Source: Tilletiopsis washingtonensis (taxonomy: Eukaryota; Basidiomycota; Exobasidiomycetes; Entylomatales). From it: a stretch of 58,123 nucleotides of DNA. The notes under the pieces were generated by a model that was not told the DNA's origin, did no database searches, and worked only from the letters and a program-made list of their open reading frames with translations. Position 1 is the first letter of the stretch; every line of letters starts with the position of its first letter. A program made the position numbers and the translations under genes. The stretch lies in the NCBI RefSeq assembly GCF_003144115.1, contig NW_020312025.1:242644-300766 (forward strand), read 5' to 3'. Positions 52,938 through 58,123 of this stretch are shown here, one piece after another.

Positions 52938-54705
52938 GGCGGCGACGAGGCGAGTGGTCGGTAGAGGTATAGGTGTGGAGATGTGTGATAGAGCAGAAAG
53001 AGCGACGGGCGAGCGAGAAGAAGCGAGCGAGGAGATGTGGACACGGCAGACACGGAGCAGGAGAGAGATGGAGAGGAAGTGGGCCTGCCGGCGGCGGCCA
53101 GTGTATATGTACTCTGCCCGCTCTGACGGCGGAGGCTGGAGAGGGAGCGGGCAGGAGCAGCGCAGCGCCCTCATCACGCTCGCTGCGCCGTAGCGTGCTT
53201 GCGTAGCGCGCTCTGCGGGCCCGGAGCGGGAGCGCGACATGCGACATGCGCCGCGCGCCGCAGCCGCAGCGGCGGGAACGCAGCACCGAGATGAGCAGCA
53301 GCAGGACGGCCGCCGGCTTGCCTTGGCGTGCCTCGCTGCGAGCGGCCTCAGCGCAGAGAGCAACACACACACACACGGCGATTTGCGTAGCAGCACATGC
53401 ATGCGAGACGTTGCATGAGGCCGTGCTCGCCATGTGCACTCGGCGCCATGGTCGGCAGCGCGGAGGTGCCAAGGGGCTGAGCAACCCATGGACGGCGCCG
53501 CGCCGCACCGCACCGCCGGCAGCGGCGGGAGCGAGCCGCCGCCGACGCTGCGTGCGCGCCGCAGCGTCCAGCATGCAGCGGCAGCAGGCCGGACGACGCT
53601 CCCACAGACACAGCTCAGCCCGCACCTGCACCCTGTGCACTAGCCGCTCCATCTACATGCCGGCCCGGTACGCCTGCAGCACCGCACGCGCCTCGCCCGT
53701 CCCAAGACGGCAGGTCCATGCTCGCCGCGTGCTGCGTGCGGCAGGTCTGCTTGCTCGCAAGACACCGCACTGGGCCGTCGCATGCTGCAGCGTGGCCGGC
53801 TGAGGCAGGTGCAGACCTTCTGCATTGGGCACACCTGCTCGTCAAGCGTCTCGCCGGAGCGCTGGGCCATGCACGATGCGACAATGCGGATCGCTACGCC
53901 CACGTGCGTGGGACGCGTGACCTCCGGCAGGCCGGCACGCCTTCGAGCTCCTCCGGAATGGAGGCTGAGGCGTCTGGCTCAGCGCCGTCGCAAAGATTCA
54001 TGCTGGTAATCCCACTTCAAGTCGAGTGCTCCTCGCGCGTGCGGACCCCGCAATGGCAGTTCTTGCTGGAGCGTGGGCGCATGCGCGTCAGGGCCGCCCT
54101 GCCAAGAAACGGGCGGCGCGGAGGCCGCGCGGCGCGGAGGCCGCGCGGCGCGAGATGCACTCTGGAGACACTGACTCTCGCAGAGACCATCTCAGCCTGC
54201 ACGCCAGGCCTCCGCACTAGGCACAAGTGTCGTTGCGCAACGACGGCAATGGCAGATGGCAGCGCCCACACGGCGTTGAGCGAGAGGAGGATGGACCGCC
54301 GGCGCGGCGCGTCTGCAAGGGGCCGTGCCTCCGCACGCGCCGCGCCAGCCGGCGGCGGTGCGGCGATGATGATGCGTCCAGCGGAGGCGCAAGCAGCAGC
54401 AGAAGCAGCGCTCGGTCCTCTCCTCCTCTCCTGGAGAACGCAGCAGCCTTCTTGACGCAAGCCTCAAACACCTTCGTATCGATGAACGCACGGCACCTGC
54501 GCTCCCAGAAGTCGGAAGGCAGGCGGAAGCAAGCGCGGAGCATGTGGTGGATTAGGCTAGAACAGCTAGCAATGAGCGACACAGCCGCAAGGCCGACCAG
54601 CGGCGTGCGACAACTTCTCAGCGTGCAAGGTGGGATGCTGGTGCTGCGCAGCAAGGTGCTTCGAATGTAAAGCCCGAGGCAAGCGTCCCGAGATCGTGCG
54701 GGCTA
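52938..54705. other. 1.8 kb intergenic region
   Basis: Promoter of the Kre9-like gene at the left (ATATAC near 53103-53108 on the minus strand), then no supported gene. It holds a short (AC)7 run at 53363-53376 and a GC-rich 16-bp tandem repeat at about 54115. The right end should be the 3' UTR of the GPI hydrolase gene. Confidence 0.5.
54115..54154. repeat. 16-bp GC-rich tandem repeat, 2.5 copies
   Basis: The unit GGCGCGGAGGCCGCGC is present twice in perfect tandem, followed by half a copy. It is non-coding and stands alone. Confidence 0.75.
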
Positions 54706-56540
54706 TCAGAGAGCAGCAGCAAGCACCAGGCCGGCGGCCGCAGCCGAGATCGAGAAGACGGAGGCGGCGGAGAGCGAGGCTGCTCCGCTGGAGCCGCCGC
54801 TCGAGGAGCCACTGCCGCCGGAGCCGCTGCCGCTGCTGGTGGAGCTGCCGCCGCGCGAGCTGCCAGAGCCGGAGCCGGAGCCGCTCGAGGTGCTCGTGGC
54901 CGAGGCGCCCTGTTGCCGCGGCTGGTCGATGCCCTGCGCAAAGAGGTAGTCTTGGCTGGCGGCGTTGGCCATCATCTTGTAGTCCTCGTGGCTTGTGTTG
55001 GGCACGTAGTTGAATGTGTGCGACGCCGGCTTGCCGCCGGGCAGGCCATCGAGAGCCTTCTCCATGTTCTGGCCGCGCTCGAGGTGCGACGAGCCCTGGT
55101 ACTGCGCCTCGCAGTGCGTGTCGCCCGGGCCGTCGTCCTCCAGGCCGAGCGCGTACTGCACGCGTCGGCCAAAGTACTCCTGGTACACGCCCGTCTTGTT
55201 GCGGTTCACGTCGCTGATGCGGTAGGCCGGCAGGCTGCCGCCGATGCCGTACGCCCACTCATCGACGGAGCTGCTGCAATTCGAGCTGGCCGGCTGCACC
55301 GGACGCTCGCTCGTGGGCCAGACGTACGCTCCCGGGTTGCCGACCCAGAAGCTGATGCTGGCGTCCTGGCTCGTCGGCTTGCGCAGCATGGCATAGCGCT
55401 GCGCGAACGAGGCGCCGAGCGAGTGCCCGGCAACGATGATGCTCGTCACTGCCGGAAACTCGGTCGTGTTCAGGAAGCGGTCGATGAGACGGTCCATCAC
55501 CTCAAAGGTCGAGACCGACGCGCCGTTCGGGCCGCGGCTCTGGCTGCCGACGCTCCATCCTCCATTGCTCCAGTAGAGGTCAGTAGACTGTGCAGCACCA
55601 GCCTGCGCGTCCTCTTCATCGAGCCACATCGGCGCCGCGATGAGCACATCCGCAAGCGTGGTTGGCACTGAGGAGTTGGCGACAGCGCAGATCAGGCTGT
55701 TGCGGAACACTGCAGGAGAGATGTAAGAGCTGGCTCAGAGACATGTGCGATGAGCGACTGACGGTTCGAGTACTTCCAGGCGTCTGAGCAGGGAAGCGAT
55801 CAACTCGGGCACGGTCCGGCGTCAAGCTGCTCGACTCACCACGCGGCTTGCCCGGCTGGCCGATGATCACACGCTTAATCTTGGTGTAGTCCTTGGTGTT
55901 CTCGATGTACAGGGGCTGCGCGAGGCGTCAGCATATGCGGTCTCTGCTGCCGAAACAGTGCTGCTGCATTCGGCATTCTTAGTGCTTCGCAGCTGGTACG
56001 AAAGCAGCCTCATGGAGGCCTCACGGCCTTGCCAGGCCGCAGCATGTCTCCGAGGCAGCTCGGATACCGCGCCTGCTCAGTGCCATACTCCACCCACTGT
56101 CCCGTCCCCGAGAAGCGCGCTAGTGCAATGCTCACCTGCGTTGCGCCATTGATGACCAGACTGCGGTCGAGCTCGAAGCCGACGAGCTGCGGCAGCGCCT
56201 GCCAGCCGCCGTCGGCGCTGCCGGCCACGACGGCGCTGCCAATGAAGATGGTGCTGCAGTCTGGCACCTGGCTGTCGTCGTCCGAGCCGCCGACGGTGCT
56301 CAGTATGACGGTCTGGCCGGCGGCATCGCCCTCACGCGCGTTTGGCGGCGCCGAGCCGTTCTGGTAGTTGGACGCCAGGTAGGCCGAGTTGAAGGCGGCG
56401 TCGGCGACTCGGGCGACGAGCGCATGTGCATCAGCAGCGGCAAGGCTGCTGCTGCGCTGCTGCAGCTGGGCGGCGACGCTGCTGCTGCCGCTCAGCGCCA
56501 GCGCCGCGAGGGCGAGGAGCGAGAGACGCAAGGCGGGCAT
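54706..56540 (-). CDS. GPI-anchored secreted alpha/beta hydrolase
   Basis: Exons (minus) 56540-56136, 55915-55840 and 55709-54706; 494 residues. The signal peptide is MPALRLSLLALAALALSGSS. The middle exon encodes PLYIENTKDYTKIKRVIIGQPGKPR, the start of the hydrolase fold; then ADVLIAAPMWLDEEDAQAGA, the nucleophile elbow GHSLG with Ser257, AQRYAMLRKP, SFWVGNPGAYVWP and GDTHCEAQYQGSSHLERG, which carries a candidate catalytic His. The C terminus is Ser/Gly-rich (about 430-475) followed by a hydrophobic tail (SAAAAGLVLAAAL) after a small-residue cleavage site: a GPI-anchor signal. The fold and motifs match a basidiomycete surface hydrolase family, but the substrate (cutin, lipid or other ester) is unknown. 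Both introns (220 and 130 nt) are longer than average here. Confidence 0.85.
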
Positions 56541-57164
56541 GCTGGGGGGAGGAGACTCGCGTGCAGGGAGAAGAGAGTGTGGGTGGGGACAAGAGATGCG
56601 TGTGGCGTGCGCGGGCAGGATGTGGTGGAGAGACAAGGAGCAGGCGGGTGGTGGTGGTTTGTGGTGGAGCTGCGTGTGCCTGTGCCTGGCGGTCGTCTGG
56701 CCTCCGACGTCGCGCTCCAGCCCTTCGACGTTGGAGCGGAGTGGCCTTGGCGCAGCCTCTCGGCACGGCGCAGCGCGGCGCAGGCGAAGTGGAGTCGCGG
56801 CCTTCGGCACGGCGGCAGCCGCTTTGACAGCGCCTGCAGCTGCTGCCAAACAAGAAGCGGCAGCATGCAGGCAGATCTCGGAGCTTGCCGCGACTCCGCG
56901 CTCTACATAGCAGTCGAGCCACAGCGGCAACAGGGATGCATAAGAGGCACGCTTGGGCTGTCGTTGGGCGCAGCTCGAGCGCACCAGCCTCGGGCTGAGA
57001 AGGCGCCCGCGAGCCTTGTGCGCGATGCAGGGGCCGGCGCCACGCGGCGGCTCGGCGGCGGCGGATGCGGCTGTGCCGGCAGAGCCAGGGTCCGCGCGCG
57101 CCCTCGTAGGCAAACTACGGCTGCGTCAGGCGTGCTGCTACTGGCCCTGAAGCCTGCCACTCAC
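56541..57164. promoter_or_regulatory. promoter region of the GPI hydrolase gene
   Basis: 624 bp upstream of the GPI hydrolase start. The first 130 bp on the coding strand are CA/CT-rich (CTCTCCACCACATCCTGCCC), a fungal leader pattern. The remainder shows nothing recognisable, including no continuation of the LepA-like exon next to it. Confidence 0.5.
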
Positions 57165-57281
57165 GTCGACGTGGCCCGGCGTGTCTATCAGGTTGAGCAG
57201 CGTGCCCTGCCACTGCATGCTCACGGCCAGGCTCTTGACGGTGATGCCGCGCTCGCGCTCGACCTTCAGGTTGTCGAGCAC
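57165..57281 (-). pseudogene. orphan exon of a GUF1/LepA-type translation GTPase
   Basis: 39 codons reading [16 protein letters not shown], then [19 protein letters not shown], which is the switch region and G3 motif (DTPGH) of mitochondrial elongation factor 4 (GUF1/LepA). It is flanked by a good acceptor (ACCGTTAG, with CTGAC upstream) and a GTGAGT donor, in phase 0 on both sides. The rest of the protein, about 600 residues, is nowhere near: neither the P-loop exon upstream nor the SYEVSRSL continuation downstream is visible. The simplest reading is a duplicated, isolated exon; it could also be a leftover of a deleted copy. Confidence 0.6.
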
Positions 57282-57337
57282 CTAACGGTTGTCCATGCGT
57301 CGCCAGCTCTGTGTCCGCAGCTGACTCGATGCGTCAG

Positions 57338-57779
57338 GGCCCGTCCACGTCCTTCTCGAGAACGTCGAGCAGCTGGGCTGGCCGCCTGGCGTCTTCATCG
57401 AGACGGTCAACGGCACGGACCACGCGTGCCACAGGTGCGCCGAAGTGTCGTGCTGGGCCGTCACCATCTGCAATGGCGCGCTCTTCTACCCGTCGCTCTG
57501 CGCATTTTTTGCCTCGATTCGAGACGCTTGTGGTAAGCGGGCCGCTGCCTGCAGCCGTGCGTGCGCTCACGCCGTCGCAGATGCTCGCCGTGCAGCGCCA
57601 TCAAGAGGCACGTCTCGCCGCGCACTACGCACGCTTCCTGGCCGACGGCGCGCCTGTGCTGGAGTTTGAGGTCACGCGTGCCTGCCCTGCAGCAGTTCCT
57701 CACCCTGTTCGGCCTTGCTCGTCGCCTGCAGGCCCCACGCACCGCCGACGAGAGTGCCGAGACGGAGCTCGACGCCTAG
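57338..57779 (+). CDS. unresolved plus-strand gene segment, 3' end
   Basis: Two stretches look coding by third-position GC. The first, from 57338 after a CTGACTCGATGCGTCAG acceptor-like site, reads PVHVLLENVEQLGWPPGVF and continues IETVNGTDHACHR. The second, in another frame, reads LTPSQMLAVQRHQEARLAA and HYARFLADGAPVLEFE (up to 57670). A third block, 57693-57779, reads QFLTLFGLARRLQAP and ends ETELDA stop. Blocks two and three are separated by 22 nt that start GT and end AG, shorter than any accepted intron here. I recognise no family and cannot build a full model; it may be a broken gene or one with unusual splicing. Confidence 0.3.
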
Positions 57780-57862
57780 CTCTCACACTTCAATCATACT
57801 AGTGATCATTGATTGCTGCCGCTTCTTGCGCCTGTTGTCACCTCTCGCTGCGTGTCTCGCCT

Positions 57863-58123
57863 TCAAGTTCTGTCGTCACTCGCTGCCTGAGAGCTACGCT
57901 TGCTGCGACGCAGCTCAGGCGAGCTCTGGCCGATCGTGCGGCCGCGCCCGCGGCCCTGCGTGCGCACCATTTGCCGTGGCGGCTGCTCATCCTCCTGCGG
58001 CAGCGAGTCGTGCGGTCGCTTGGGCGAGCCGCCAGAGGGCAGCGAGTCCGCGCTGCGGCTAGCAAGAGAGCTGTGCGCGTCGCCGAGGCGAAGAGCTGTC
58101 ATGTGCTTGACCGGCTGAGAGGC
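57863..58123 (-). CDS. C-terminal tail of a gene entering from the right edge
   Basis: Open frame on the minus strand from the window edge to a stop at 57863-57865. It reads ASQPVKHMTALRLGDAHSS, then a Ser/Pro/Arg-rich disordered tail with RTQGRGRGRTIGQSSPELRR and SKRSSQAASDDRT at the end. The lack of stops to the edge, the basic low-complexity composition and the convergent position 83 bp from the plus-strand stop fit the 3' end of a real gene, but there is no domain to confirm it. Confidence 0.4.
   Translation of the reverse strand, partial: ASQPVKHMTALRLGDAHSSLASRSADSLPSGGSPKRPHDSLPQEDEQPPRQMVRTQGRGRGRTIGQSSPELRRSKRSSQAASDDRT

Overview
The window is a piece of a fungal nuclear chromosome, almost certainly a basidiomycete and most like a GC-rich smut-relative yeast (Ustilaginomycotina or similar); I cannot name the species. 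The reasons are dense genes broken by many short introns with GTGAGT or GTGCGT donors and CTGAC-type branch sites close to a CAG acceptor, very high GC at third codon positions, fungal-only families (NEM1, Kre9/Knh1-like, Sds3-like, unspecific peroxygenase), and a twin-finger GATA factor of the Urbs1/SRE1/Fep1 type. I saw no tRNA, rRNA, CRISPR, transposon or retroelement. All exon coordinates were built by hand: each model was checked so that exon phases sum to an intact frame and the protein matches its family where one is known.

Left part (1-13.6 kb): the 5' six exons of the TFIIH helicase XPB/SSL2 run off the left edge on the minus strand. A gene-poor stretch follows, holding a degenerate tandem array of about 190-230 bp units. 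Then come SAGA subunit SPT20 (+), a ten-exon PQ-loop membrane protein (-) whose PQ motif is completed by a 7-nt microexon, and a small secreted cysteine-rich protein (+).

Middle (13.6-33 kb): after a 2.9 kb empty stretch lie a heme-thiolate peroxidase/peroxygenase (+), a 53-residue single-span microprotein (+), the NEM1-type lipid-synthesis phosphatase (-), the mitochondrial Fe-S co-chaperone JAC1/HSC20 (+), an eleven-exon GH63-like glycosidase (-) with a first intron of about 950 nt, and an RKM5-like lysine methyltransferase (-).

Right part (33-58 kb): a polytopic GT2-like glycosyltransferase, a secreted GH5 glycosidase with a threefold cysteine-paired repeat at its C terminus, and a divergent triosephosphate-isomerase-like protein lie in a row on the plus strand. 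They are followed by an Sds3-like corepressor subunit (-), complex I subunit NDUFA5 (+), the Urbs1/SRE1-type iron-responsive GATA factor with a histidine-rich tail (+), a Kre9/Knh1-like wall protein (-) and a GPI-anchored alpha/beta hydrolase (-). The last 1 kb holds an orphan GUF1/LepA exon (-), an unresolved plus-strand 3' end, and the C-terminal tail of a minus-strand gene entering from the right.

The genes form no single pathway. Themes that recur are chromatin and transcription (XPB, SPT20, Sds3-like, GATA factor), mitochondria and Fe-S/iron (JAC1, NDUFA5, the iron GATA factor) and the secreted or cell-surface set (Cys-rich protein, peroxygenase, GH5, Kre9-like, GPI hydrolase). No clear previously undescribed multi-gene system was found. 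The most unusual items are the microexon, the tandem array, the GH5 C-terminal repeats, the orphan LepA exon and the histidine-rich GATA factor.
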